Assembly: GCF_024763615.1 (NCBI RefSeq)
Contig: NC_077224.1
Location: forward strand, 74,534,712 to 74,598,711
DNA: 64,000 nucleotides
Direction: 5' to 3'
Source of the DNA: Phlebotomus papatasi
Lineage: Eukaryota > Arthropoda > Insecta > Diptera > Psychodidae
This document shows positions 25,165 through 37,592 of this stretch, piece by piece. Positions within the stretch are counted from its first letter, which is position 1, and every line of letters begins with the position of its first letter. A program made the position numbers and the translations under genes. Below the pieces are notes generated by a model that saw only the letters and a list, made by a program, of their open reading frames with translations, had not been told where the DNA came from and ran no database searches.

Positions 25165-25736
25165 GTACTAGCTGAACGGTTAGAGATAGCGACTTGGAGT
25201 CTTGAAAAACTCCCTTTAAAACAATTTTGGATTTAAAATTAATATTGAAAGGTTTATTTTCAATACTTTCTGAAACCCTCTGAGACCTTCCTTAATTTTA
25301 AGACCTCTGCACACTGGGAGTAATTTTTGGTAAAAATGCTTTTAAAAAAAAATATTTCTTATCATTGTAAGTGGAAACGTAATTTTTTAAAACAGATAAT
25401 TTTTGACGAAAAACGCTTCCAATATTTAGAAGCCATTAGAGACTATCTAGACACATTTTTCGGTCGTATACAGATTAGATATATTTATTCTTAATAACGA
25501 TTTTTTAGAGTCAGCAGTTGACTTTGAGAACCAATGAAATAAATTAAATGAAGCACCGGTGATCCAAAAATTAATAAAATGGACAGATAAACTTAGGTTA
25601 ATGATCGGAAAAGCTTTTTATCCATAGCCAGAATAGTCAGGAAGTGGACAAATACATTTTGCCAAAGTTTGGGGCTGATCAGAGGAATTTTGATAGAATA
25701 GGATTTGGTATGAGATTGTTAAGAATATCACCTAAT
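25165..25736. repeat. Fragment of the dispersed repeat with palindromic end
   Basis: Begins with a 'cggttagagatagcgacttgg' block and ends 'gagattgttaagaatatca' plus 'cctaat'. The same end occurs at 41252-41278. Between them 'gccaaagtttgg' corresponds to 'gccaagtttgagg' at 41200. The terminal hairpin followed by CTAA|T resembles a Helitron-type 3' end, but the family is not established. Confidence 0.5.
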
Positions 25737-26153
25737 ATGAAATGTTTGAATATTTACGTATATGTAAAAAGAATTTATTTGCTTTTATTTTTTTATTAAC
25801 CCATTCCTTACCATGGTATTATACACAAATACGCAAATTGAGTGATTTTAGACGATTTATTCCTGGGCAATTTTTATCCGAATTGCTGTCGGGAATGAAT
25901 TTTTAGTAACTTTAGTCCTTCAATTTCTTGGGAAAAATAGTCCGAGAGAGATGAAAATACATTTTGTTATTATTTTCTTACTTCGCGGAAGGTCATGCAA
26001 AATTTTTGCTAAAATTGGCGGACGAAATTGGCCTCTTTGCTCTTTCCTGATTGGAATTCTAGTTGCCAATTTGTTTTCTTGGATAGTTACTCTATCTAAA
26101 GCAATAGAGTTTGTAATGAATTAATGCATAGAATTTAAATTCAGTGACCGTTA

Positions 26154-26668
26154 TGCCCTGGACACACTTACGACTAAAGTCCAGAGACGACTAAGTTCGT
26201 TTATAGCCAAGTCAGTTCCTGACACACTACAAAGTAGGTTAACATTCACTGGTATCCACAAAGCATAACTTTCGTGTGTTTTTATGCAGATATTTCTACT
26301 GAAATGCACTAAATACTAATTTGAAAACGAAACTACTTGTAAATTTACTTCATAATTCACGTATAACAAGAAGAATTATTCACCTGAATTGCCTAAATTG
26401 GCTTAAGTCGCGACACAGCTTCCACCTCACAAATAATTGTAATCAACAATAATTATTGTGCGTGAACTGAGATATAAATTTACAAACAGTTTTATTTTAA
26501 ATAGAGTACATGTATATTGCAATAAAAATATCTGCATAATTACCCACAAAAGCTATGTTTTGTGGATACCAATGAATGCTAAGCCTCGTTTGTAGTGTGT
26601 CACGAACTGACTTGACTATGAACGGGCTTAGTCATCTCTGGACTTTAGCAGTAAGTGTGTCCAGGGCA
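26154..26668. mobile_element. TTA-flanked Harbinger-like foldback, 515 bp
   Basis: Begins TGCCCTGGACACACTTACGA and ends TAAGTGTGTCCAGGGCA, with TTA at 26151-26153 and 26669-26671. A second inverted pair ('agtcagttcctgacacacta' and its mirror near 26600) makes it a multi-arm foldback. A 3-bp TTA duplication is the PIF/Harbinger signature. The 84-codon frame 26576-26830 is a by-product. Confidence 0.8.
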
Positions 26669-26671
26669 TTA

Positions 26672-27515
26672 AGACGTGTGTTTGACAGCGGCTCCCCGGG
26701 CCCCATAATAGATTTAAAAAAAATGTATTTTCAAAAAATTCATTTATTAATCTGTAGGAAACTAATCACAAAATATGAACATTCTATATCAAGAATTTCT
26801 GGTACATTGACTGAATGGGTTAAAGGATGACTAAATAAATTTCATTTAAAGATGACGTAATGAAAAAAATACAAAAACGATTTTTTCTTTCGGACCATTT
26901 AAAATAATATAATACTCTCATATAAGGGAATCATTTAGTATTCAGTTTATTTTAGTGAATTTGTTGATTGTTATACGGGTTTTAGACTTACGGATTGCTA
27001 TTTAGCTTAACTTCTCTAATTCTTTGTCAGGCATGTTTTTTTTAGGAAATTATTGTTTATGATTGGATATTAAGGGCAAATGATCCATAAGATTTTGAAA
27101 AATAAGTAAAAATGCTTGTTCTCTAGATTTTTGAGACCTTCAGTAACTGGGCTAAATCTCCAGTCTGAAGCCGGCTTACATGAACATAAATTCTTGTTTT
27201 TGCAAAACTCAATAAAAAATGACTAAAATTAATGTTCAATTAAAAATATTTTTATGACTCTTTATGAAATTAAAATTTCTAGGCTTTTTTTTTAATCAAA
27301 ATGACTGTAAAATGCTTTTGAAAAATACAATGTGTCACGTATTTTAGGTTTCAAAGTTTGGTTCAAAATGTGGAAATCAATCGACGTGAAGTTGCAATGA
27401 ATAATTAGAAATTCCGGAAGTCGTTGGGAAGAAAGAAGCACTCAGGGGAACACATCAACTATATTCAGAGCTTTCGGCTCAGTCTCGATTGTAATATCCT
27501 AACCAAAGCTCTAAA
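26672..27515. other. AT-rich sequence, nothing recognised
   Basis: No gene, tandem repeat or terminal repeat identified. Confidence 0.35.
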
Positions 27516-27517
27516 TG

Positions 27518-28078
27518 AGTCTTACGGGGTTATCACAATAGAAAATTTCACATTAAAGTTAAAGTAAAAAGTTGCTCATTAAAACTTCTAGAACCACTCA
27601 TTGACCATGAGATCCTAGAAGTTTATGAAGGAATATAAAACGTAGATAGAACACATTTTTGTTTAGCTTTTTTCTTAATTATCCTCTGCACTGATCTTTT
27701 TCAAGGTCTTTTGTCCTTTCTCCATCTTGTGCGCGATAAATAGTAGGTATTAGCACTACTCTTTATCACAATTTAATCACGAATAAATTGGTGAGAAAAT
27801 TGTGGCGCAGAAACTACCCGAATGACTGCAATAAAGTAAATTTTGCTCATAAATTTGCTCAATTCTCATTAATTTGCTCATTAATTATCAATCGTATATA
27901 TGCTATTTTAATCTATTTAAACAAATTTTTGTGACTCGAGTCCACTTTTTTTATCACTAAATGAATCGATTTCCAAAAGCTCTTTACGAAAATTGCACAT
28001 TAGGACACATATCAGCAACAATTAATGTGAATCACATTAAAATTTTAATGTGAAATTCTCTAGTGTGATACCACGGTT
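27518..28078. mobile_element. TIR element, ~560 bp
   Basis: 'ggttatcacaatagaaaatt' near 27519, followed by 'tcacattaaa', recurs inverted at 28040-28072 ('tttaatgtgaaattctcta' then 'gtgtgatacc'). The duplication is not clear. No coding potential. Confidence 0.6.
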
Positions 28079-28079
28079 A

Positions 28080-30353
28080 AAGAAAAATTGTGAGATTTGA
28101 ATCAGTTGTTAAAAATTGTAGGTTATTTAAAAAACGCTCCAATCACAGTTTTCCTGAGTGATTGTTCTTCCAGACGACTTCTGGATGTACCTATTCGGTG
28201 TTTATTTCAAAGTTTTCCTATTTATTTGAAGGATAAATAAGTCTAATTTAAAGAAAATTTGAATGGAATTTAAATGAGGTTTCTTTTTCTATTTTAAGTA
28301 CACCATCTTTTAATTTGTTTTCCCTTGTTTTGCAATCTCTTATTGATCTTTTTGTGCGCGATGAATGTAATTTGTACTTTGGTGAGATTAATTGAAATCG
28401 ATTTCATGCAACTTCTTCGTAGACCACTGCTGGTATTTCGCTGGGATTTATGGAAAAGCTCATGCGAAAGCGTGTAAGCTCGAAATAAGGAATCTTCGTA
28501 GTGAATCAATCTTCTCCACAGAGTGTGGCTTTTTTTGTTCTATCTCATTTATATTTGTTTGCAACATGACGTAAACAGATGATCAAGAGGAAATTTAATA
28601 TTTCCCATCAGTCTGCTTTTTCTTCGCTGAGCTTTTTATTTATTTTTCAATTTATCAACTCTTCGCAGAGAAAAGTAAGTTCAATATTTTCTGTAGAAGG
28701 AATGGACTCTGGGTGAATGTAAATATTGAACTCTACTGCTAATTGCAATAGAGAAATATTTTCCCGAGAGCTTTTTCCTTCTGGTATTTTTCAATCTGTT
28801 AATTATATTCCATCTCAAGAGAACCAATTTATTGAGAAAAGATATTGGCTGGAGTTTATTTGAGTGGTGCTTTGGGAGAGAAAGCCAAAAGGATGCTTTC
28901 GACATTTTTCATACAAATCATTGCAACTGTTTTTATAACATTTCTTTGAAATCTCATATTGACATCGTGTCTTATGATTTTTCTTTTATTTTTCATCAAT
29001 TTGAAAGAAGCATTTCAACAACTAGCTCAAAAGCTCCTTTTCGGAGAAGAAAAAAACTATATTAGAGCGGATGTCTGCAAAAATATGAAATATGGTGCAT
29101 GTGAATCGAAAAAAAAAACAAAACGGACGATGAATTTGAGGGAAACATTCTGTTTAGGGGTGAATCACGTTCAGATGAAAATTGAAACTGACTATGCAGT
29201 TATTCTATTTTTCAAGGAAACTTTTTCAAACCCTTTGGCAAATGCTAGATGAATGAGAAAATCTTGACTATCTCGAAGGTTCTTTCTTTCATACAAAAAA
29301 AAAATTCTTTATCGTGAATCTCCATTTCATCAGCACATTAATTTACCTCCCAAGATGTTGATGTTACTTTGCCCAAGTCCTTCGGCTCAATTTTCCTGAT
29401 TATTCCATGTGGCTCCATTGAGGCCGAGGATTTTCTCGACAATTTCATGTTTACACATTTGATGAATGGAGCAAAGGAGTTCTTTTGTGGTCCCTCTGGG
29501 GTACACACTTGGTTTACCATGAGCTCTTTCACCAGTGAAAAACACAATATAGTTGAAATGAGGATAAGGGAAAGCTTTCCCACAACACAAAAAAACCTTC
29601 TCATTCTTGTTTCAAATGCTCCAATTCCATTCAGTATTTTATACCTTCTTCAACTGCGAATATAAAATGCGGTTTCTGATGAAACATTGTTACGTTTTGA
29701 TGGATTATTTTCCTCATGCGTTTGTTATATACCAAATTCCAAGAGACTCCTGATGAAGCAGTTTTGCTGCTTTGAACCGGTAGTTTCAGAATTCACTTGG
29801 GAAATTTTTTGAGAATTTTTCACATAACATTTCTGCATCTCAAACACTTTGTACACAAATATTTTGCGACATTCGGAAAATACTTTTCTACACTGAGGAA
29901 AAACAGAATACTTCATTGCATTTTCGTTGTAACTTTGAAAGTACGTGAGCCCTTAAAAAATTGTGTCCTTTAAGGAGTTAATAAAATAGACAGAGCTTAG
30001 AAAAAAACATGAACAAAGGACTGAAGTATGTAGTGAAAAGGAAAACAGACCTTTCTTGATTTTTTTCTATTTTAATTCTGCACGCTGTTTGAAGGATTCT
30101 CTTCCGTTTCATTGAGTTATGATTTAGGAAAGAAAAGTCACGTACAGGCAGGAAAGGGTACACTTAGCTTGTAATTGGACTGGAAACAGTCTGGGAGTTT
30201 TCAATCATCATTCAGAGGAATGGAAAAGTTTACAACCTGTAACTTTTTACAGAATTTTGCTACGTATTGAAAACATCAAATTGGGTAGCACTGCGCTACA
30301 AAAATTACCTTTTATCAATATTTTCGATTGGAGTGGAAAGAGTTCAAGCTTTA
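28080..30353. other. No supported gene; repeat-poor block
   Basis: 28290-29700 carries overlapping open frames on both strands (for example plus 28959-29252 and 29369-29665; minus 29604-29338). Mutual overlap and lack of recognisable domains argue against genes. The plus frame at 28959 starts with a hydrophobic stretch but has no supporting context. 29920-30350 shows nothing. Confidence 0.35.
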
Positions 30354-30355
30354 TA

Positions 30356-31338
30356 GGGGAAAGTGACCATGCTTGATACGATCCAAGCTTAATAATAACT
30401 ATTTATTTTCAATGTTAATCAATATTTATGACTTATCGCAATATATTTCAATAGCTGGTGCTAAGCCTCACATTTCCTAAAAAAATTAGGATCCTAGCTC
30501 TTTTTTCCTAGTTTCACGAAGCAAAAATCAAAAATAGGTCCAAAACTGTAATTTCGATACATGATATTTCATAAGTATTTCTTAATTAATGTCGCTGTTC
30601 AGGAGAACTACTATCATAGGCACATAGAGGGTTCATCAGTATTAATATTTATGTAAAAATAATTTTACTTGGGGACACTGTTTTTGTGAGTGGCGACAAA
30701 TTCATAAATTCTACCTGTGTCCATCCTATATTTTAAGAAGGGTCCATGAATGATAATTTAATTGTGGCAACTCTATCATTAGATGTGATTCTTTCATAAT
30801 TACACCTATTGAAATCCTCCAATTTTATCGACAATTGACATAGCCTTCAACCCTATTGCCTGAATTTTAAGGTTGCAGAGTGACATTTTCATGGACTCAA
30901 AGTGAAAAAATGGTTTTCGCTAGAGCCCTAATGTCATAAAAACACGGCTTAGAAAAATTACATAAAAGTGATTTTAAAACTAATAACCAGTCGTACAAAC
31001 GATTTAAGCAGATAGATTAGAGTTCCGTCTAAATATTGATGTGCAATTTTTTGTATCCGGTGAAATTTTTGCAGTGAAAATAGGCCTCCGATTTGTCGAA
31101 TCAATTATTATACAGGGAGGCCCCGGACCCGACTTGTATAAAAGTCGCCACTGGATTTTCATTTTCTTCTTGAGGAAAATCTAAGGATTTCCAGGATCTA
31201 TGTGAGTTAGGACTGTGAACCTAATAAGTGAGACATTTTTTGTCATAGTGGAAGAATCGCTTCGGTTTGTGTGTTAATCAGAAAAAAATTACAAACCTTG
31301 GACATCATTTTACAGTATCAAGCATGGTCACTTTCCCC
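30356..31338. mobile_element. Family-A TIR element copy 2, 983 bp
   Basis: Inverted copy of 728-1712. It begins GGGGAAAGTGACCATGCTTG and ends CAAGCATGGTCACTTTCCCC, with TA at 30354-30355 and 31339-31340. By eye it is nearly identical to copy 1 except for scattered single-base changes, which implies recent activity of a trans-acting transposase. Confidence 0.85.
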
Positions 31339-31459
31339 TACATTCAGAACAATTTTCGTGATTTTTTTGCTACTCGAACAGAAAGCAATTATATCAGATT
31401 TTTCTTTGTCCTTCGACCTGGAACCTAAACTGTAAGAGTTATCAGCTTTCGGTCTTCAG

Positions 31460-31640
31460 TGACCCCCAATAAAAAGAACATGATCTCCAGACATTTTTTC
31501 GTTCCCCCTCTCCATCCCCTTCCATTCGCTCCAAAACCATGTTTTTTGGCTTAATTCGAAAACAGCTTCCATAATCTCTTTCATTTTTGGATGTGTTTTA
31601 GAGGTGGTTCAGGTGAACATTTCGTCCATACATACCTATG
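31460..31640. repeat. Weak fragment of the dispersed repeat
   Basis: The 'tccccttccat..ctccaaaaccatg' and 'ggatgtgttttagag' blocks match 55885-55975. Boundaries are unclear. Confidence 0.4.
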
Positions 31641-32041
31641 ACGAACTAAAAAAAATCACCATCTTGATTTTTTCAAAATTGAAATTTAGCCATACCCTAG
31701 AAGGCCTCTTTTTCAACCGATATGATTGAATTTTAATTTTTTTGGAGAGGTCACGAAATCAGAATATGTGTCCATTTTCGTAACTCATTCCAGAGCATTC
31801 TAAAATGCGGAAATAGGTGATTTTTTTAAACTAATTACGGTCCAATAAACATAAATTAATTAATTAATTATTAATTTAAATAATTAAATAATTAATTAAT
31901 TGATTAATTAACATTCATTATCTCTTTTAGTTTAGGCACAATATTCTAAAATATAAAAAAGATACTCTTTTCGCTCCTAAAACGCACACTTTTATTTTTT
32001 TTCAATTTTCTAAATGAAAATTTACAAAGTAGAACGACATA

Positions 32042-32461
32042 GGGTAAGGGATCATTATTTTGGACAGGGTGCTCATAAGCATCGATGTTCCAAGTTTGAA
32101 GTGCGATATTTTCAATACTAATTTTTTTACGACTTTTTTAGTTACTCTCTTTTCAGAAGGGTTGTTTAGAAACTTGGCAAGCATTTATAGCCTTTTTTTA
32201 CTAAAATTAGTCTTAATACATTTAAAAATGAATTGATATGTAGGGATGAATTTGACTCGAATTTTGGACAATTTGGTTGTTAATTTGGACAACTTTGCTG
32301 TATATTCGGAGAGCTCATCCGCCTCAACAGGATGCCCATTGTTCTTCATTTCATGAACCAATCTTACCAAGTTCTCTTGTTGTTCATGCAAGGGAACCGT
32401 AGAATGTCACAAGAAGCCCGGAAACTTTCCATATCATTCATTAAAATGAGTTAACTTCGGT
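32042..32461 (-). mobile_element. Truncated copy of the pogo-like element
   Basis: On the minus strand this matches 52250-52651. Its outer end GGGTAAGGGATCATTATTTT is preceded by TA (32040-32041); the other end breaks off near 32461. The 68-codon minus frame 32391-32185 begins with a helix-turn-helix-like stretch (about 30 residues: LHEQQENLVRL, then VHEMKNNGHPVEADEL). This resembles the CENP-B-type HTH of pogo/Tigger transposases, with the typical 'L..hv..m...G.pv....l' pattern. It is a remnant, not a functional gene. Confidence 0.55.
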
Positions 32462-32610
32462 TAAAACCTTGTTTATCGCTGTAAATGCGAGTTTTGTGAT
32501 GCTACCCTGCAATAACTCTTAGACTTTAGAGGGCTAATAAGCCGAACATCTAATATGAAAATGGACTACACTTTTCAAGAAGTAGCGTCCTCAAAAACAC
32601 CGACACTATA

Positions 32611-32801
32611 GGGGAGGTTGGGATAATTGTTTGCATGCATTACTTTCGAAAATAAAGATTTTTAGGACAGAAAATAGTTACTTAGGAATAGCCCGGTATA
32701 TTTTCAGATAGTCAAAACCCAAAGGATAAACATGGTTCATATCCGCTAAGCAAATAAGTTCCAGAAAAAAGTTCAGCTGCGTGAAACTGCCCCACCCTCC
32801 C
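32611..32801. mobile_element. GGGGAGG-ended MITE, 191 bp
   Basis: Begins GGGGAGGTTGGGATAATTG and ends AACTGCCCCACCCTCCC, with TA at 32609-32610 and 32802-32803. It is similar in style to 63020-63216. Confidence 0.6.
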
Positions 32802-32803
32802 TA

Positions 32804-35240
32804 AAGAATTCGTATAGTGTTATTATAAATGCAAAGTTTAAAATCAAAAATATTTTATAAAACAAGATTAATGTACTTTGCTTTACTAAGTAACTGTATG
32901 TGTCATTAAAAGAATCTTTAAAATAAATAGAAGCTATGGTAAAAATAAATTGTAGAAAAGTCTCTTTTGCAAAAGTGTTTATTTCAATAAACAAATCATT
33001 TTGTAAAATGTTGCAAACATTTTTAGAATTTTAATATAGCGAAGAAATATTATTTTTAATGCAAAAGATAATTAATAACCTTTCAAATTATTTATCATTT
33101 TGATACGAAATTAATATAATTTAGTTTATTTAAGTATACTAAATATTACAATTTAAGTATATTTCTAAAAACAATTAATTAATTAATAATGTTTGTACTT
33201 TCTCGCAAATATTATTCGCTACATGAGCACTTGAAGAACATTTTTAGTTCTTTTTTTTTACAAACACTTGTTCGAACATTTATGTATGTCTGACAAAACC
33301 TTACGAACAAATATCAAAATTTTACGAACATTTTTATTTATGAACATTTACGAACAAATTAAAATACCCTAAATACTTGCTCTGAGCGACTCATACGGAC
33401 CATTTCGATATTTGTACTGGATAGTGTGATTTTTTAATGGACAAAATTGGACAAAATTCTACATTGGCTACAAAATTTATGTCCTTTAGAAATGACTATT
33501 CACTTCTGAAATTCTATAAATATCTTTCTATAAACAATAAATTGCCATCACAAATACCTGTAACAATTCTCTGAGTGTTGAGAGTAACAAAATTCCAACT
33601 TGAAGCAAATAGACAATTGTTTTATTATACAACAAGGAGTGAGTACGCTTAAGGTACTTTTTCCGACTTTTTTCAAGAATCCCATTTCAATGGAATCTAA
33701 ATGAATTTTTCAAAAGAGCACTTTGAATTACAAATTTAAAATAATGAAAATGTTTTCTGGAAGTCCTTTGTGTACTTTGTACAATTACAATTAATACAAT
33801 TGTACACTGTTGTGTTCTACAGAAAGTTTTTTTTTTATTTTGCCGTAAGTTTTATTTTTTTAACTCAATGATTTTTTTATTATTTATTTTAGGCGATTCT
33901 AAGATTTTTTTTAGAAAAAAGGTAAGTAACATTTTTAAGGATTCTTAGAAACAATAGAATTATTAAAATTATATGCATTAACTTATTCAGCATTATAGTG
34001 AATATGGTAATAAGTTGTTCAACAACTTTTACCTAAACTGTTTGAGAGTGAATGGGTTTGAGGTAAACTCTGTTTAACACTCAATAAATGGATAAAGTAG
34101 ATATTTAGACGGATATCAAGTAGCAAAATCCCACGTGAGAATGAGAATTTTCGTGATGGAATGGTGTGGAAAGTTTCCTATAGAGAGTCTAGACATTTGG
34201 GCATATCATAAAGACAAGGCTTTGGATGTCTCAGAATGGCAGATGAAAAGCCTTTCAGGCATTTATTTGCATATCCCAGTGCCTCTCATCTTCAGCATCA
34301 TAAATTCCGGACACGTCTTGAAAATTCACAATTCCGGAAGATGCAGGAAATATAGTTGGGTTGATGGAGCACAAAAGGGTAGCGATGGGTAGCAACCAAG
34401 TGCTATTTACAGCCCTTTTTTTTGCTTCTTCACCTATTTCCTATGGTGCAATTTTTCTGTCCATGACATAAATCACTATCCAGGTGGATCAATGAATGGT
34501 GAGAAATTCTTGAGAGAAAATTTGCTATCCCTTAGGAATAATTCTTTGGCATCATTTTTTGATTAGAAAACTTTTAACACCTTTGCGGGCAATTTTCCAC
34601 AGATATTTCTCTCTCTCTCACTCGCTCTTACAACTTCGAAGGGAGGAAAACTTTTCGCGAGTGTTGAGGAAAATCATAAAATGTTGAAAACATTTGCTAT
34701 GAGATGAATTAAAATGAAAACAGAGAGATATACAATTATTTGCAGTTGATGGTGAAATCCAGAGAGGATTGAATGGAAAAACTTTTTCTTTGGACTTTCT
34801 TTTGGGGATTTCTTTAGAGATTCAGATAGAAGATGAAAAAGCAATGATTTTCCTTGTATATTAGCAAACAATTTTCTCTCACTTTTCCAAAGATCTTACC
34901 ATTTCCGTATCAAAAAAAATATATATATATATATATAAAAGAAGCAAGAAAATCCACAGGCGAAAGGAGAAATTTATATAAACTGTATTCCTTGTTGCTA
35001 AACTTGAATTTATAATTCAGCCCTATTGTTTAACTTTTGCACAACAAGCACAGGAAAGCGTGGAAATCTTTCATAAGAATATCAGCGTGGATTAAGTTAA
35101 TTCTCATTCAACTGTGGTCAAAAGTTTTCTACCCCTGGAGGAAAAGCCGAGAGGAGAATCCTCATCCTGATGAAAAAGTCAAATAAAATCCTTCCTCTAT
35201 CACTCTAAAGCTTTTAAATCTCCTACCGTAGACTTATCAA
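32804..35240. other. AT-rich, then a repeat-poor block; no supported gene
   Basis: Up to 34100 the sequence is strongly AT-rich with nothing recognised. 34130-34880 is repeat-poor with an unrecognised 85-codon plus frame (34135-34392). A (TA)n microsatellite lies at 34919-34938. Confidence 0.4.
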
Positions 35241-35247
35241 AAATTAC

Positions 35248-35314
35248 CTTGTCCACAAATGAAATCCACAGTCATGGCAAGAATAAGGACAATTTCAGGC
35301 AATTTCTCCCTCAT
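35248..35314 (-). CDS. Possible first coding exon encoding a signal peptide
   Basis: Read on the minus strand from the ATG at 35314, the exon encodes 22 residues plus one base: a charged start (MREKLPE), a hydrophobic core (IVLILAMT) and VDFICGQ. A GT donor (AAG|GTAATT) follows at 35247. An in-frame stop lies upstream, and this is the first ATG after it. Such a layout is usual for secreted or cell-surface proteins whose signal peptide sits alone on exon 1 before a long intron. I could not find the next exon, so the family is unknown. The upstream 300 bases are less AT-rich than the surroundings, as expected for a 5' UTR and promoter. A chance match remains quite possible. Confidence 0.3.
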
Positions 35315-35319
35315 CCTGT

Positions 35320-36090
35320 CCAAGTGTCTTTTCAGCAATTCGATAGAAAAACCAGCACAAAATCCACCAAAAAGTTCACTTCACATTGTTCACAAAATTT
35401 CACGTGAAAGTACGTAGATTTTTTTTCCCAAATCTTTCAGTTGCACAGAGGACGTCTGACAGGGATGCCTTCTGAAAATTCACTGGCGGGAATTTTGTTA
35501 TCAGGAACATCAAATATTCTCACCGTGAAATTTTTCCACCCCTCCAGAAAAGCTTCCACCAGAGCGATGTAAATAAGTGGGAAAAACAAAAAGGTGAGTT
35601 TGCGCTGAAAAATCTTTCCAGTACCTTCTCCTCCATGTCCTCCTACCCTTCATTGATACACTGAAGTAAAGTGCATTTTACCACACTGGATCATTAATGA
35701 CAATATCATTTTACATGCTGAGCTTTATTTTCCCACCACGTGTGAAAAAAAGTGCATTGGAATTGAATTATGCTAATGTGAGCTTTAATGCGCTTTTCAG
35801 AACACCAATTTAGGGTTTTTACCCCCGATTTCCATATAAACAATTATTTTCATATTCCGGGTGAAAATTCTATTTATGAAATTGAAAAGTAATTGCAAAA
35901 AAATTCCATTGTTCAATATTATGCTATATTTACTTTTAATTATTTTTGCCTACGGGACTTACTGAATTACCATGAAGTAAAATTTGCATTTTAAAAGCAA
36001 ATTTTGACAATTACGATAACGGTTCCATTTTCTTCTTTGGGTTGCTGTAACCATCATTACATTTTCCTGCATGTGTATTCCGTGTTAAAT
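35320..36090. other. Possible 5' region of the signal-peptide exon; otherwise nothing seen
   Basis: 35320-35700 is relatively balanced and unique, which would fit a 5' UTR and promoter for the minus-strand exon at 35314. No core-promoter element can be assigned confidently. Confidence 0.25.
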
Positions 36091-36141
36091 TTAATCCATT
36101 AAGGACGATTGGAACACCGGTATCCCATAAAGAAATAATTT

Positions 36142-36406
36142 GGCATTGAATAAATGAGCAGTAAAAAGTTAAAATTGATCAGTAACAAAAAATTTTGAAA
36201 CAGTGATATTTTCGTCCAAATCTTGGAAAAGGGAAAATAAAGGGTTTTACCCTTTATATGGAACTATTTTAAATGTTAAATATATAAATTAGGTTCATTT
36301 TTGTAAAGATTTAAGGTTTTTACTGATCATAATTAGATATTTTACTGCTCATTTTTAATTTTTTACTGCCCATTTAGAACTTTTTACTGATCGTTTGTTT
36401 TTTGCC
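36142..36406. mobile_element. Nested hAT-like MITE, 265 bp
   Basis: AAATAATTT (36133-36141) is duplicated at 36407-36415, and the uninterrupted relative at 5066-5577 has this site once. The insert begins GGCATTGAATAAATGAGCAG and ends TTTTTTGCC. It contains several 'ttttactg' motifs in both orientations. A duplication of 8-9 bp fits the hAT group. Confidence 0.7.
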
Positions 36407-36454
36407 AAATAATTTTTCCTGACTACCTAAAGTTATTTTTTTCTTATATCTGTA

Positions 36455-36887
36455 GAGTAAGTGTGACAAATTCCGGCCAGCTTGCAATTTCGGCCACCTT
36501 TTTTGTTCCTCGAATTTCCATGAACTTTCAGATTTTACGTACTCTAGAGATTATACAATGCAAAAGAATAACAAAAAATGTAACTTCGACAAACGCGATG
36601 ACGTGAAAAAGATATTGAAAGAATTCCCGAAAGGCAAGGAACTATGAGAATGAAGGTGGCCGAAATAGGGCACCAAAGCTATGTCTATATTTTTATTCAT
36701 TTTAAAATGTATTAAGAATGATTTTAGAGTAAATAAAGACGGTAAACTATTTACAAGGTTTCAAGCAACACTCTTTCAGAAGAAAGAATTTTAAAAAAAT
36801 CAATTTAAATTTAATATAATATATTACATTTCAAACTTAAGACTTTGACGCTTGCATGCAACTATGCCGAAATTTGGCACACTTCCC
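36455..36887. mobile_element. Nested TA-flanked TIR element, 433 bp
   Basis: Begins GAGTAAGTGTGACAAATTCC and ends AAATTTGGCACACTTCCC, with TA at 36453-36454 and 36888-36889. The piggyBac-like host copy at 5066 shows the empty site. Inner blocks match a decayed relative at 63229-63500 and more distantly 52480-52600. Confidence 0.75.
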
Positions 36888-37592
36888 TACATAATTGTAA
36901 AGTAGAAGGTTGAATGAATCTAGGATATTTTTTGCAAGTCTCTAGCTATTTGCTATGTATTTAAGCTCAAAAATATCGAATTTTTAAATTCTCAAATTCA
37001 TATCAAGATTTTATTTATATTTTATACTTCCAATTTTTTCAAGCACAACCCTTTTGGCAATAAAAACTACAATACTCATACGTAATATCTTTCATTAAAG
37101 TGAAAAATATTATTCATTGGTATTGTCAGAAAAATTACTTAAATTTTTGGGCTATTTCTGTCCCTATCGTTCATAGAAGCACAAAATACACCGAATCAGA
37201 CTCTGTTGGACTTTCCAATGTTAGATGTAAGACTTATGATTGATTATGTTTCTCAGTTTATTTTTTTTTTGTTGATTTTCAGTTCGTAAAAAGTGTCTCG
37301 TCGTTAAAGGGTTAAACAAAATATCCTTCATTATCAAAAAAAAATATTATTAATAACCTAAAAATTAAAATACGAGAGCTTGGAAAATTCTGAGAACAAT
37401 TTTTCAAAGATTTTAGGGAATTGAAATTAATACAGCTCTGAAAAATAATTTAAAATTATTTTTTTTATCTGTGTTTCTTTCAGGACAGTATCAATAAAAT
37501 TTTAGGAGGAAAAGATAAATCTTAATTAGTGTAAAATAATATATTTAAACGGTTTTAACAAAGGTTTAAAGGGTGAAAGATCTAAACCCGTA

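Larger units (their letters stand above)
36095..37311 (-). mobile_element. TTAA-flanked piggyBac-like MITE carrying two nested insertions
   Basis: Inverted copy of 5066-5577. The left end is TCCATTAAGGACGATTGGAA after TTAA (36091-36094). The right end is GTCTCGTCGTTAAAGGG before TTAA (37312-37315). Compared with the uninterrupted copy it is longer by two blocks, 36142-36406 and 36455-36887, each with its own terminal repeats and target duplication. Confidence 0.8.

Noticed and set aside
28959..29252. 97-codon plus ORF starting with a hydrophobic stretch
   Set aside because: It starts inside another open frame, has no splice or poly-A context, and its composition is typical of chance frames here.
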